Shown here piece by piece: positions 39,986-52,205 of a stretch of 64,000 nucleotides of DNA. The notes beneath the pieces are model-generated. The model was not told where the DNA came from and did not search any database. It saw nothing but the letters and a program-made list of their open reading frames with translations. The stretch comes from Marisa cornuarietis (Eukaryota; Mollusca; Gastropoda; Architaenioglossa; Ampullariidae): the NCBI GenBank assembly GCA_004794655.1, contig SMMW01000614.1, forward strand, positions 1,738,501-1,802,500, read 5' to 3'. Within the stretch, counting starts at the first letter, position 1, and each line of letters starts with the position of its first letter. The position numbers and the translations under genes are program-made.

Positions 39986-41776
39986 GGAACATCGAACAGC
40001 CGGAGAGACAGAAACACAGACAGTATGTGAGCTAAGAGCTAATCATTTTGTTCAAATAACAGAGTGGACCACGGACGTGTATAGGTGGACAGACGACTCT
40101 CTGACGAGATCAGCGGTTAGCCTCTTGCAAAGTTCTCCACTATTAGTCTTGGCGAGCTTCAACAATGAATGTGACTAAACCGAAAGTATTTTTTACACAA
40201 AAGCCTCGTTCCAACCGTTAACTGAAAAAAATCGTCTGCATGCAGTCCATATCTGCTTATCGCATGCTGTAGGCGCTTTCTCCACTCATCTTACTCCACA
40301 CTCACGCAAAGTTTAGGCAAACGCATAAAACTTTTTCCCCGGCTACTAGCACTGATGTACTGCACAATGATACACAACAATCTGATCCGCTAGAACATTT
40401 TTTTCCAAGTGAATGATTGAAGTGCTCGATTCCCCCATTATCGAAGGTAGCGCCGGAAGTTGCTATAACCCAATGCGCGAACGCAACCGGTTTTCACGCT
40501 TTCCAGCGCAGGCGGCCAAGATGCTACTCCACTAGTAATATAACTCCGTGGAGTGGACCAACAACAAATAAATACAAGCATACAATCAAGTAAATAAATA
40601 TAAATGCATAACATGCAATTCTGGCACTAACCTTTTTATTTTAAACCATAGTAATAAAATGTTTTTATGATATACGTTAATAAATTAAATTACATAATAA
40701 AACTCTTTATAAAATGTGTTTGTCAACAGTATCCTTTGACGAAGACATTCAATGATAAACAAAAAAAAAAGAAAAGAAAGAAGAAAGAAATTGTGATTGA
40801 ACCCTCATGTCTGCGTCTATTCTAGGTTCAGTGACTCAGCATTCATATTTTTATAGGAGTTGAGAAATAAATAGTAAACTAAAAATAGCTGATGATTTCT
40901 TTTGTTCTAAGTGGCAAATACCTGGAGACTTATGCCTTTAAGCAGTTGACAAAACAAAGGGTGAAACCGACGCGCAGTAGAAGCTGACGAGGATTTTCTC
41001 TTTCTAGTTCATAAGCCAGGTAGTCAAAGATTTTACACAGTGTATACCTTGTTGTTGAAGAGGACGTAGCGGCCCCCAGCATCAGCCAGCACACTGCGCA
41101 GTTCCCAGCAAACTGTCTTTAACTCCTCATGAATGTCTCTGTCCTGCAGGTCTCCAAAAGTGAAGACCACCATCAGGTGACTTGTAAATGAGTTGTTGTC
41201 TCCCCATGCTCTCTTGATTTTCTTGTAGATGTCGTATTCTTCCGCCGTGTAGCGCACGTCACACCTCACCGCTACCAAGATGGCGAATTTGCCGACAGCC
41301 AGAGACTTCCAGCGGGCGACTTCGTCACAAATTTCTGTATCACTGAGGTCGAGGTTCACAGGCTCAGGAGTGTCGATTACCTGCAAGAATGTCACGGAGA
41401 AAAGGGCCACCAGTTGCTTACCTGTGTTATGGTGTGAGATGTGACTCAGTAGATAGGTTTCAGATAGTGCACGTGTGTTTATTAATAGTGCGTGTATATA
41501 TATATATATATGTTGTGCGTGTGCGTGTGCGTGCGCGCCTTTTCTGGTACATTTACTGATTGATTTCAAGTGGCGGGGCGAGGTTATTAATGTCGAGTCG
41601 TCTGACGATACCTTAATTTGCCTTCCATTGACCACGCCCACAGCTTGAGACATCCGCGTGGTTCCTGAAGCCATGCCGGTTGACACTTGGAACTTGGGTT
41701 TTCCCAGAATTCGGTTTCCTACAGAACTTTTACCGTTTCCAGTTTTTCCAACGATAAGCAATGTGATTTCATCCAT
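39571..41776 (-). CDS. Gene H: divergent GIMAP-like GTPase with membrane tail
   Basis: Exons are 41776-41612, 41380-41048 and 39867-39571, all joined at phase 0, giving 264 aa. Exon 1 starts MDEITLLIVGKTGNGKSSVG, with VSTGMASGTT. An AG acceptor 26 bp upstream, in phase 1, would allow an extra N-terminal exon as in gene B. Exon 2 opens VIDTPEPVN, with Glu at the G3 Gly, then AVRCDVRYTAEEYDIYKKI and VVFTFGDLQDRDIHEEL, ending VLFNNK. Exon 3 has a Gln/Leu-rich stretch, then two hydrophobic segments (around LLLVFVATIFSTALWF and VFFVIFVVIVVGTFAYVY) and a basic end. A 138-bp alternating purine-pyrimidine tract lies just upstream of exon 1. Confidence 0.88.
39932..39982. repeat. (CA)n microsatellite in gene H intron 2
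   Basis: About 25 dinucleotide units just upstream, in the gene sense, of the membrane-tail exon. Confidence 0.95.
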
Positions 41777-41800
41777 GTTTATGGTTGTGGAGTCTTCTAA

Positions 41801-41875
41801 GCACACACACACACACACACACACACGCGCGCGCGCGCACGCACACGCACAGACACAGACACGCACACGCACGCA

Positions 41876-41939
<64 letters not shown>
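41801..41939. repeat. (CA)n/(CG)n/(CGCA)n tract next to the gene H start
   Basis: About 138 bp of nearly pure alternating purine-pyrimidine, including a (CG)n core at 41826-41838. It lies 25 bp upstream of the gene H ATG, in the promoter or 5' UTR intron. Confidence 0.95.
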
Positions 41940-41940
<1 letters not shown>

Positions 41941-42219
41941 ATGCACACACATTTATATTTGTTGAGAGAAAGAATAAATCATGTCATAACTAGGTGGCGA
42001 TAGGGTATCAGTCGGCTTTGGTACCTTAATTAACGGCCGCGTATCTCCCTGGGATCACCTAGGTCGGTGCTGCTGGCCGCTTACGTCAGCCCTAGCGCAG
42101 GGCAGTTATCGCTGCAGGGGATCTTCAAAGAGGAGAGAATGGCACTGATCATAGGCCAGGATGCGAATGTTAATTGTAAGGCTGCGGTGTACGTAGTGCA
42201 GGACAACAGCACGTGTTTT

Positions 42220-42918
42220 TATTGCCACTGACAGTACACCAGTAGTGAATAGAGAGTCAGACGTGATGGCGCCGCAGTCACAGATCGTGATTCTAGTAGG
42301 GAGAGGTAAGAATGAGGTAAGAGTGGGCAGAGATACGTCAAGACTGACCACTTGTCTGTCATATGTTAGCTAGGTAGCGATTTGATGTAGCTATGTAGCA
42401 GAAAGGTTGGGAGCAAGTGTGTAAGTATGCTTGACCAATCGCGAGAGAGAATGATGCTCACTGATGAGGATTTAGTATCGAGACTGGCGAGGAATCGTGG
42501 TCTTTCACACTGGATGCTCGAGGAGAAGGTTGTAACAGAGATCTGTTCAAGGGTGTTAAGGTTATCCGCTGTGAGTCTTGTCTTGGAATCGTGACAGCTC
42601 CGGCACAGAAGACGCAGAGTGCGTGAGGACCCACAATTGTCACAGAGTACACAAAGCTTTATCACCAGTGGCTGTTGATCGTAGACAGCAGAAGCTGGTA
42701 GATAAGCGTTGGTTCCTCATTAGGCGCGGTTAAGCTCTGATCGCAGTCCGGCCTTGAGGAAGAGACACGTGGTGGCACGCGGTGGTGCCAGAGTCTCAGT
42801 GGTCGTGGGAGAGGCAGCAACGATAGACGACGTCACAGCAACGGATTCCTGGACATCAAGAACATCGGAGGGCCCTCCACGTGGAAAGAGACAGTCGTGT
42901 GTAGAGCTAAAGGGCGAG
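42220..42918 (+). mobile_element. Repeat family 3, copy 2 (about 0.7 kb)
   Basis: Inverted paralogue of 44515-45215 and longer than copy 1 at 21540-22020. Shared ends are GCCACTGACAGTACACCAGT on the left and GACAGTCGTGTGTAGAGCTAA on the right. It carries a short conserved frame (42754, VVARGGARVSVVVGEA) and, on the other strand, a Cys-rich frame (CVLCDNCG ... LCRSCHDSKTRL). The class is unknown and no terminal inverted repeat was seen. Confidence 0.8.
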
Positions 42919-44476
42919 TGTGTGTGTCAGTCGAGTGTAATGCGCTGTGGGTATTACTTAAGGTAGTGACTCACGTTTCTGGATTAGAAGTAGGAATTAT
43001 ACCGGCACGCCTAGAGAGCGAGCTAACATCGAATTTAGCAGTACTGGATCTTAATGATTAATTGTCAACTCTCGATTATTAATAATTGTCTTATTACACT
43101 AAATTGGCTCGTTTTATTCTTGGGGACGTACGCTGGGGCTCGGAGTCAATTGAATCTTTATTAGCAATTTAGTGTAAGTGTGCGCTTACACGTAAATGTC
43201 GGCGTGAGTTGGTCGAGGTGTCGAGAGTGTGATTAGACGGCTATCGCAACCTATGACCATCTTCGCGCGCTCATTCCCCGGAGTTCAAGACATTTATAAA
43301 AGACGTTTAACATAATTTACCACTCTGTTTTGCATTTTATCTACGAAAATACGAATGAGAAAAGAAAGTTCACCTGTTAAATCATATAAAAAGTCACAGA
43401 TGCAGATGGTTGTGTCATATCATTCACACATCACTGAATGACATGACTGTGTTAGCTTTAGCATTCTAAAAAGAAATTTTACGACTTACCCATAGGCCTC
43501 TATCCTTGTGATTTCATTAGGGTTGTAGCATCTCTTACTGGAAAAATGTTTGATCTAGTCTTAAGGTTGCTGCCACATTACTTGACCTCCTGAACATGAA
43601 ACAATCGAATGCAGAATTGTTTTAAGGAAGAAGAATATGCTGAAATTTCTCAAAGGAAACTATTTACTATAAAATATTTGAAGAATTGTGAAGTAGCGAA
43701 ACGTCGAACTGTTGGACAAGAGATGAGAGAAACAGCAAACATGAAACACTGCGCAAAAGATGTTCCTTAGAATACCTTCATGCGGACGTTAATTGAGGAC
43801 ACACACACACACACACACACATGCGCGGTCATGTATTCACACATGCGCATTCCCTCCCTTCTTCCTGTCTCTCTGTTTCGTGCACACCGAGAAAATCACT
43901 GCCTCTGCCAACATGCGCGCGCATGACTTTTTTCGGCGTCCGCTGTGTGGTGCTGAAGACACTTACCGTGCTCACTTCGTCTCAGAAGCGTTTGCTGACC
44001 TCGTTGTTTGCAATGAAATTGTTAGGCCACAAAATTCTCACAATACCCAACCCTTCAAGTCCTCACTGATGCAAATTTCGAAGCTTAACAGCAATATTGT
44101 GACCAGACCCAACACACAAGATCTTTTCATTTCATGTGACGCGCTGTATAGGGCGGGCTAAGGGGCGTGGCTTGTAATTATCGTCAGCTACCACCACCCG
44201 CTCCTGACTAGACTCCAGGCTTTCTCTAGCAAGTAGAACGGGCCAGGGTCAAAAGTGCTAAGCTTGCCTTTCAGGTCACCCTCTACCAAGCAGAAACTGT
44301 GTTTATACAACTATAAAAGTCCAGCTGTTGAACTGACTACGAGACACAGGGCGAGATTGTGTAAGGGGTAACATGTCTGTACATACATTGTGACCGTGCA
44401 TGGAGACCAAGAGAAATGTCGCCATGTCTCTCTTTTCTGAAACCGTTCTCTTCCTACAAGTAAGAACAGGCGATTG

Positions 44477-44514
<38 letters not shown>
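42919..44514. other. No gene recognised
   Basis: Sequence between two inverted copies of repeat family 3. Contains (AC)n at 43799-43822 and (CA)n at 44479-44518. The open frame at 43793-44161 starts in the CA tract and is not convincing. Confidence 0.45.
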
Positions 44515-44520
<6 letters not shown>

Positions 44521-45215
44521 AGCTCTACACACGACTGTCTCTTTCCACGTGTAGGGCTCTCCGATGTTCTTGATGTCCAGGAATCCGTTGCTGTGACGTC
44601 GTCTATCGTTGCTGCCTCTCCCACGACCACTGAGACTCTGGCACCACCGCGTGCCACCACGTGACTCTTCCTCAAGGCCGGACTGCGATCAGAGCTTAAT
44701 CGCGCCTAATGAGGGACGAACACTTATCTACCAGCTTCTGCCTCTGCTGTCTGCGATCAAACAGCCAATGGTGATGAAACGCTGCGCACTCTGTGACCAG
44801 AGTGGGTCCTTAATCACTCTGAGTCGGTTGTGCCGAAGCTCTCACGATTCCAAGACAAGACTCGCGGCGGAGAATCTGAACAACATTGAACAGACCTCTG
44901 ATACAACCTTCTCCTCGAGTATCCAGCGCGAAAGACCATGATTTCTCGCCGGTCTCAACTAAACCCTCATCTGTGAGGTTCATCCTCTCTCGTGATTGGT
45001 CAAGCATACTTACACACTTGCTCACTACCTTTCTGCTACATAGCTACATCCAACCGCTACCTAGCTAATACATGTCGGACAGGTGGTCAGTCTTAACTTA
45101 TCCCTGCCCGCTCTTACCTCATTCTTACCTCCCCCTACTAGTGACGCGATCTGTGACTGCGGCGCCATCACGTCTGACTCCCCATTCGCTACTGGTGTCC
45201 AGTCAGTGGCAATAA
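44515..45215 (-). mobile_element. Repeat family 3, copy 3 (inverted)
   Basis: Reverse-complement paralogue of 42220-42918, with the same short frames conserved in sequence (VVARGGARVSVVVGEA at 44675-44620 minus; CALCDQSG ... LCRSSHDSKTRL on plus). It abuts a (CA)n tract at 44479-44518. Confidence 0.8.
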
Positions 45216-45345
45216 TGTGTACGAGGTATACCTTCGACGCTGAAAGTCTGCTTGTCTCGTGCTAAAGTAACATTTTTTCAGAACCACGAGAAATGAAGAC
45301 TTTCAAGGTCAGAATAAACCGAACTGTCACTCACTCTCTCTCTGT

Positions 45346-45811
45346 TTTGTGTTAACGGCTGCCAGTGTTGTGAATGGTGCACTAGTGTGACGTAGTACAC
45401 TGTTTGGTGTTGACTGCTGCCAGTGTTGTAAATGGTGCACTAGTGTGACGTAGTACACTGATTGGTGTTCACTGCTGCCAGTGTTGTGAATGGTGCACTA
45501 GTGTGACGTAGTACACTGTTTGGTGTTGACTGCTGCCAGTGTTGTGAATGGTGCACTAGTGTGACGTAGTACACTGATTGGTGTTGACTGCTGCCAGTGT
45601 TGTGAATGGTGCACTAGTGTGACGTAGTACACTGATTGGTGTTGACGGCTGCCAGTGTTGTGAATGGTGCACTAGTGTGACGTAGTACACTGTTTGGTGT
45701 TGACTGCTGCCAGTGTTGTGAATGGTGCACTAGTGTGACGTAGTACACTGTTTGGTGTTGACTGCTGCCAGTGTTGTGAATGGTGCACTAGTGTGACGTA
45801 GTACACTGTTA
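45346..45811 (+). repeat. 59-bp minisatellite, about eight copies
   Basis: The unit contains CTGCCAGTGTTGTGAATGG followed by GTGCACTAGTGTGACGTAG and TACACTG. Copies are over 95 percent alike by eye, differing mainly at TGTTTGG versus TGATTGG and GACTGC versus GACGGC. Each unit has a TGACGT (CRE half-site-like) inside an imperfect palindrome, GTGCACTA/TAGTACAC. Confidence 0.93.
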
Positions 45812-46951
45812 GCGGCGCTTTTTGATCTCATGTGCGAATCGTAGCGAGTAATTAATTAACGTATGGGTTTTGGACGCTAAAATTTGCAGGTTAGTTTTAT
45901 ATCGCCTGTATCTACCGAAATCTATGCAAGTACGCAACCCATTCTGGTTGGTCTTTAAACCGCGAAAGCGTCTGAGGACAAGTTATAAGGTGGTAAACTA
46001 GTGTATAGTTTAACATGGAGACTGGGGTGTCTTTGACGGTGTATGGAGTAGAAGATCTTTCAGGTATATTTGTTACAAGATATGTAAGAAAGGCTAACAA
46101 TTTATGTTGTCTAATATAAGTAATAATTAAGTCATTTAAACTAATTAGTTGACACAAAGATTTGATGAACAGGTATGGAAACTTTTAAAATATATTTATA
46201 TTATCTGTTTTATTTATGACTTGTTTCTTCAGAATATTAACATCTTCTTATCTGTCCTGAACAATTATTTAACCTGTAGCGTTCAATGTACCGAAAACTT
46301 TACAATCAGTGATTGGAGAGGTATTCGAACTGCTTACTTATTTTGCCCGTGCGCTTTACCTATGTTACTATTTTACAACAAAATCGCTGTGAAGAGAACA
46401 ACAGACTATATAGTCGGATTTTTAACTTTTCATGAGTAAAAAGAACCTATAACACTTTCCAATGTGTCCATTAAAGTGGTTTCAATACATGCGCAAATCC
46501 TACTGTAGAGGCTTTTGTTCTCGTTTCAACCATGCTGTTGTTATTTAGATAATAAATTCATTTTGGTGAATAAAAATAAAGGAATTCTGCTCTTTCAAGC
46601 ACATCCACGTAAAACATTCACTCGCTCAAGGAAACACTCACACACACTCTCTCTTACAAATACCACACACACAAACACACACACTCACACAAGCAATGTA
46701 GCTCATGAAAAGGAAGCCCCACTTTGCGCATTTTTTTCTATATACTGTATACAATGAACACCAAAGAACGCAGTTCTAAAACAAAAACATCTAGCACTTA
46801 GCAATCGGCTGCGGAGTCATGAAACGTGAATATGCTTTGATTTAATAATAATAATAATAATAACAACACAAATAATAATAATAATAATAATAGCAATTTT
46901 AGTATGCTTTTTTCTGCCGGTCAAAAGTTCAACATAATCAGTTTAACAATA

Positions 46952-47027
<76 letters not shown>

Positions 47028-47738
47028 ATACACACACGCGCACGCACACAGTAAAGGTGGTGCTGCTATAAATTCTACTACATTTGGTATTTCTGTAGCA
47101 TTTTCTGGGATATTTTAGGAGCAGGGCGATAGAAATAAATAACAATCCTTTTTTAAGGTTAATGGTCTTTTTCTAAGGAAATTGAATTCATGAATTATAG
47201 AGAGAAGTTGTACTATTTTGAAAACACGTCTCATGCATAGCAATATGGTTTCATATCAAATACATGTACACGGTTAAATATTTATAGAAATTAACACTGA
47301 GATAAAAGTAGGTACTCTGGCGATATTTTGGAGCTGAATTACTGTGGACGCGTCTTTGTATGTGTTTCTCAACAAACAGCCATTTCATAAACTTTGCAGA
47401 TGTGTATATACATTTATGTCCTGAAATGTTTACAGTGTATGCGTAGGTATGAAAGGATAGAAAACAGAAGTAACATTAATTCATGGCAAGATGTATAATT
47501 GAGAGCTCATTTGTAAACTCTAATAAAAATATCAAAAACATTATTTTTAATACAGCAAGCAGCTCAATATGTGGGAAACATGGAAGACCTTCAACAAAAC
47601 GGCAGCATAGCTTAGTAATAATAAAGTTAACATAATTATGAACCGGCCCACAAGTTCAAATTTTAAAGAAATCATTGCGATAAACATTACTTATAGCTCT
47701 GAAAAAAGTGAAATACTCTCATTTTAAAATTATGTTGT
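45812..47738. other. No gene recognised; (AAT)n and long (CA)n
   Basis: Holds (AAT)n at 46846-46890 and a 72-bp (CA)n at 46953-47024. The 3' UTR of gene I should begin at 47738 and run toward lower coordinates. Confidence 0.5.
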
Positions 47739-48807
47739 TTACATTACTGAGCAAAGGGTTTTGTTTTGTGATACATGTTCTGGAACAGCTTCGGATAAAG
47801 TTTGTAAGAGCTTCTTATCTTGTTCGGTAACAATTTCTTGCTTCACTTCATCAACATTAACTCCCTTTTCGTTGGCGTTATCGTTCATTATTTGATCGTA
47901 TTTCCTCACGAAGCTGTTGCTGTAGAACTTCTTGGTATCTGCCATGAGCTTATGGACAAGACTCAGCAAGTATAATGCATCTCTTTGTCGAGTTTCCTCC
48001 TTGTCACGTGCATCAGGACTAACACACGCAAACCTAAATGAAGCCTCGTGCAACAGTTTGATCAGCTTAGGAGGAGGAGGTCGCTCTTGATTGGCCAAAT
48101 ATTCCTTAAGTTCTTCGAGCTCTATCGCGGTGAACACTAGTATTAAGTGCTTGGTCAGGTCTTCTCCAAATACTTCCTTCAGATCCACGTAGGCCTTATG
48201 TTCTTCGTCTGTGAAGCGCCTCTCGCCGCTGATTACCAGGAGAACAGCATCAGGTCCAGGGGTCATTGTCGCCAGGCACTTGCCGATTTCTGTTTGAATG
48301 TCCTGTTTACCACGATGAGTATCACAAACTCCAGGTGTGTCCGTCACCTGAAATCAGAAAGATTTAATGGCATATTTTACATGTTTGTTTCTACTAAGCA
48401 CACGAATACAATGCAATTATGATGCTTTAGTAAAACTAGTCAAATTGAACAAAATATGCAACCTATTTATGTAAAGTATAAATATATAAAGTAAATATAT
48501 TTAGAAACAAACGATGTAGTTCTACTGATAGAAATATGTATATATTAAATATTAAATGTATATATGTATATATAAATATTTGTGTGTGTGATTTGTCTAG
48601 CAATAGCGTGTACACTATAGCGTAAGCACTAACCTCGATGGTGAGGTCGTCGACAACAGTTTTGTGCCACGAGCACACCTGTGTTCCAGAACTTAAACCT
48701 CTGGAAGGTTTACAGAGCTTCTCCCCAAGAATAGCGTTTGCTGTTGTACTCTTGCCGTTGCCAGTTTTTCCAATAAGAATCAGACGAACAGTTCTGCGAG
48801 ATGCCAT
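47739..48807 (-). CDS. Gene I: canonical GIMAP with CaaX end
   Basis: Exon 1 is 48807-48634 and exon 2 is 48347-47739, joined at phase 0, giving 260 aa. Exon 1 starts MASRRTVRLILIGKTGNGKS and has TTANAILG and RGLSSGTQVCSW. Exon 2 opens VTDTPGVCDTH, an intact G3, followed by PGPDAVLLVISGERRFTDEE (the conserved box) and LILVFTAIELEEL at G4. The C-terminal 90 residues are charged and probably helical, ending KTLCSVM, a CaaX prenylation box. The splice acceptor abuts the ATG (TTCAG|ATG), implying a 5' UTR exon near 49.1-49.2 kb. It is the intact sister of gene C and the only intact canonical GIMAP in the window. Confidence 0.92.
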
Positions 48808-49000
48808 CTGAACAAGAAAACAGCAAAATCAAAGAAAGCTTAACATCTTCAATAATTAAACTAAAAAATAGAACAAAAACATGACCGCGTGCACACGTTC
48901 ACACGCACACGTACAAATTTTAACAAATACGCGAACTCACTCTCAAACACGCACGCAACCCCCCCAAATCTCCAGACAGACACATACCAACATCCTCTCT

Positions 49001-49057
<57 letters not shown>

Positions 49058-49586
49058 TGACAGAGGAAATAAAGAGAAACGGACGAAAGAAGGAAACAGC
49101 AACAGATAGATGAAGGATGAAAGACAACCAATGGCATGTAGTCGTAAGTTTAATCTTACCTTGATGATACTGTTGTATATTCTTGCACATGAAGCTACTC
49201 GATATCCTTTCAGTCAACGTCGTTGAGTGTCCTTTATCCCGTCACCAGCATGGCCTACATGGCCCAATCTTTAGGAGCAGTAGTGTATGCGCATGTGACT
49301 ATTTCTGCTTCGGTAAACATGAATGAAATACTGGGGGGGGGGGGTGAGTAGGAGAGGTTATCCTTCTACCTTTCTACCAATAGAAAGTCTGCCGAATCTC
49401 ATTACAATAATGTGTTGGCGTGGTTATCTTAACAAAGGGCCTGTGGATTCGTTAGGGATTCTTCGCGGTGTAAGGTGGCTGGGTGGGGGGTATCACTCAA
49501 ATAAACCTTCTTGGTACTTCGCGTGCGTGATCATACAAGGTCACACACATAGGCTCAGTGGATATGCATACTTCTATGTACCGATA

Positions 49587-49634
<48 letters not shown>

Positions 49635-49932
49635 TATGTTGTATGTGTTGTATGCTGCACACATATATACATACACATACATATGTATGTGATAAAGCGT
49701 TGAAACACTTGCTCAAAAGCATTAAAACGAACAAAAACCAAATGCATTTCAATTTGATTAAATGAATAAATAAATAAATACTGCTGGCACAATCACATTT
49801 TTGTTTTAATCCTGAATCACTTTCATTTCTTAAAAGTTTGTAGAGAAAGAAATGTCTCATTACCAGTTAAACAAGAGAGGTACACAGGGGCAACAGCACA
49901 TCATTCCAAAGGAATAGCCCAGTGGTTAGAGT
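48808..49932. other. Upstream region of gene I; two CA/GT microsatellites
   Basis: (CA)n at 49002-49053 and (GT)n at 49588-49633. The 5' UTR exon and promoter of gene I are expected near 49150-49300, but I cannot place them. AATAGCCCAGTGGTTAGAG at 49912-49930 looks like a tRNA A-box of a SINE cut by the next element. Confidence 0.45.
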
Positions 49933-50184
49933 TCCACAACACATTTCTAATTTTAAACACTTTTAGGCCTTAACTCTATTTAGAGAATTGGTTTAAAGTG
50001 CACACCACAATTTTAGAATTTTAAAACTAAAACTGTTTTAAGTAAGATAAAGTTGTTTAATTCTGACTTTCCCTCCTGTCAGTACAATTTTTTGTATGTA
50101 CTTGTGCAATGCATATAAATGGCTAAGAAGAGATTTTGCTTCTTTAGAACAGTTTTAAGGTTTAGAAACATGTTGTGCAACTGG
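49933..50184. mobile_element. MITE family 1, copy 2
   Basis: Homologous to 59352-59608 throughout and to 8229-8478 inverted. The left end has lost the CCAGTTG bases and starts CCACAACACATTTC. The right end is intact (GTTGTGCAACTGG). Confidence 0.8.
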
Positions 50185-50383
50185 TCCCTTTGCGGCCGTA
50201 TTATCGTCGAGGGGCCAGTGTACGCTCCTCCTAACCTCAAACCGCCTGTTAGCTGGCCGGCCGCCAGGCGAGCAAGTCGCGCGCAATTAATAGTCGGTTT
50301 GAGATTTGTGACGCGGGTGCGGCAACAAGAAGGGCGCGCCTCTAAACCTACCCGTTTTGAGAAAGAGATTGGTTGGCTTCTGT

Positions 50384-50646
50384 AAAAAAAAAAAAAGGTC
50401 ATCCCATAACCTTTTCAGGTCGTAGGGGAGTGAGGTGTTAGAGACCCCACTTTTCTCGGGGCCAGCTTTTACATGAGGGTGGTGCCAATCTCCTCTCCCT
50501 CGCTGCCTTACCTTCCCCAACCCTCTATGGAGTCAGGTACCCATTCCTGTCAGCTGGGTCGACTGGGGGAAGTTTGCTGCGCTTATCGGGAATTGACCTA
50601 GCGCGCTCTCGGTTCGGAAGCCAGCGCTCTAACCACTCGGCCATCC
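50384..50646 (-). mobile_element. tRNA-derived SINE with target-site duplication
   Basis: On the minus strand the head reads GGATGGCCGAGTGGTTAGAG, then CGCTGGCTTCCGAACC, a Ser/Leu-type tRNA A-box region. The tail ends in poly(T) (poly(A) on plus, 50384-50396). Flanks carry an 8-bp direct repeat GCTTCTGT at 50376-50383 and 50647-50654. The paralogous site at 31653-31660 is unoccupied (GGATTTTGTGGATG), which defines the insertion. Confidence 0.8.
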
Positions 50647-50654
50647 GCTTCTGT

Positions 50655-52205
50655 GGATGTGATGATGTAGGGCGCAAATTCCCGTGACGCTACAGGTCAC
50701 CGCTCCCGCAAGCGTCGCGCGAGCGCTAAATCCCAAACTCTCTATTGTCACCTTTTTGACCGGAGGTCAACTAGCAGGCACTTTATATTTAGACACTCGA
50801 CCTACATAGTCAGTCAGCGAAATCGCTGCGCATGCCCACATGACCACAACAGTCGGCGGTCTGCTATTTCATGCGTAACATAGCATGGGAAATTAGAGGG
50901 AAAAAAAAAAAGAAAATTCAACATCGGCCTATCACTTCGGAAAGTCTATTTAATCAATAAAGAGGCTTGGAAATTTTTAGAAGAGATTTGTGACGATTTA
51001 AGATAGGTTAATAAGTCATTATCTGTGAAAATATTAAGTGCCGAACACACTCTCAATAACTGTATTTTTATTTCCAATTCTCGAGTTTGTTCATATAGCT
51101 TTTTCGTCATTCTCGTTATTCTTGGTGTGTCTCTTTGTCATTTGAATGTCTTCAGTTCTTTAATTTTACTTTCCCACTACTCGGTTACATCATTTTGAAG
51201 CAAGCCATTGTGGACGGCCAGTTTTACTACCCATAGTTACAGAGTGGCCTTGTGGCCTTTTGTCCCTCTTTTATGTTCCCCTTTAACGTGAACCGTGGGA
51301 AATTCGCAAATCAGAAAAACTCCCGTGGGTATTCACCAAGAATCCTAGAAAGAAAAGGGGGGGGGATTGGTGTTTTACGCCGAGCCAGCAACTAAGGCTA
51401 TATCACCACGGACCTTCATCTACTGGATGAGTGTCTCTCATTCGTTGCCTCTTTGCGCTATCATAGGAGTGGCCAAATGTAACAAACGTTAGGTTTTCAC
51501 TTCCGTTTCCGATTTCAAAATGGCGGGTTTTCCTAACGTCAAAGAAATTTTAGAAGTAATTAAGCTTTTCTGTCATAAGAACCTTGTTAAAGAAGACTGA
51601 TTGCAAAAGCAACAGTTGTATTTTCTGTAAAATGTATTTTGGTTGTTTATAGAAAACCCATGTGGGTTTATCGTCAATTTTATCATATAAAACATCGTCA
51701 CAACAGATGCTATTGACTTGCTCTACCACTAACAATTTTTTAAAAATGCATTGTTTTTCATTTTTTGGAAACAATTATATAGATTATTCTGTTACAAAAA
51801 GCCTATACTTTATCAATTAATTTAATAAATGCCACATATGAAGGTCCGTGGTAGCACTGAGTTCACGACAACACCATTAACTAGCAGACGACAATAGGGA
51901 AGTCCCCCCACCCCCGTTGCTAAGGTTGGTTGGTATTGTAAGCTATGATAGCGACGAGCATAGATGTTTACTTTTTGTTGAGGATAATGACATCTCGCTT
52001 TATTGGTATGACATCCAACAATGCAACAATTTGCACCTGTCCATCTTTTTCGAATCCATTTATGTCTCCAAACCACTGACTTTCATTAAAATTAAATGAA
52101 GGTCCGTGTCTCTTCGCAACAGCAAACGGAAACTGGAAACACGGGCTCGCTGATAAGGAAAGCCGAGACTTACACCGGATATAAACCTGAGACACTTATC
52201 CAGTA
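50655..52205. other. No gene recognised; nested old repeats
   Basis: Contains repeated GAAGGTCCGTG motifs (51840, 52097, 52209, and inverted at 51406), and a block near 51366 (TGTTTTACGCCGAGCCAGCA) of a kind I associate with mollusc interspersed repeats. ATGGCGGG after TTCAAA at 51519 is a YY1-like site, but no gene follows. Confidence 0.4.

Noticed and set aside
42754..42966. 70-codon frame (VVARGGARVSVV...) as a gene
   Set aside because: It is part of dispersed repeat family 3, and its conservation follows DNA-level homology between copies.
45346..45811. Regularly repeated units resembling a CRISPR array
   Set aside because: Whole units are identical with no variable spacers, and the DNA is eukaryotic; this is a minisatellite.
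50560..50646. Possible functional tRNA gene (Ser/Leu-like head, minus strand)
   Set aside because: It is fused to a longer body with a target-site duplication and has no complete cloverleaf by eye, so it is a SINE head. The same applies to 54700-54760 and 52300-52370.
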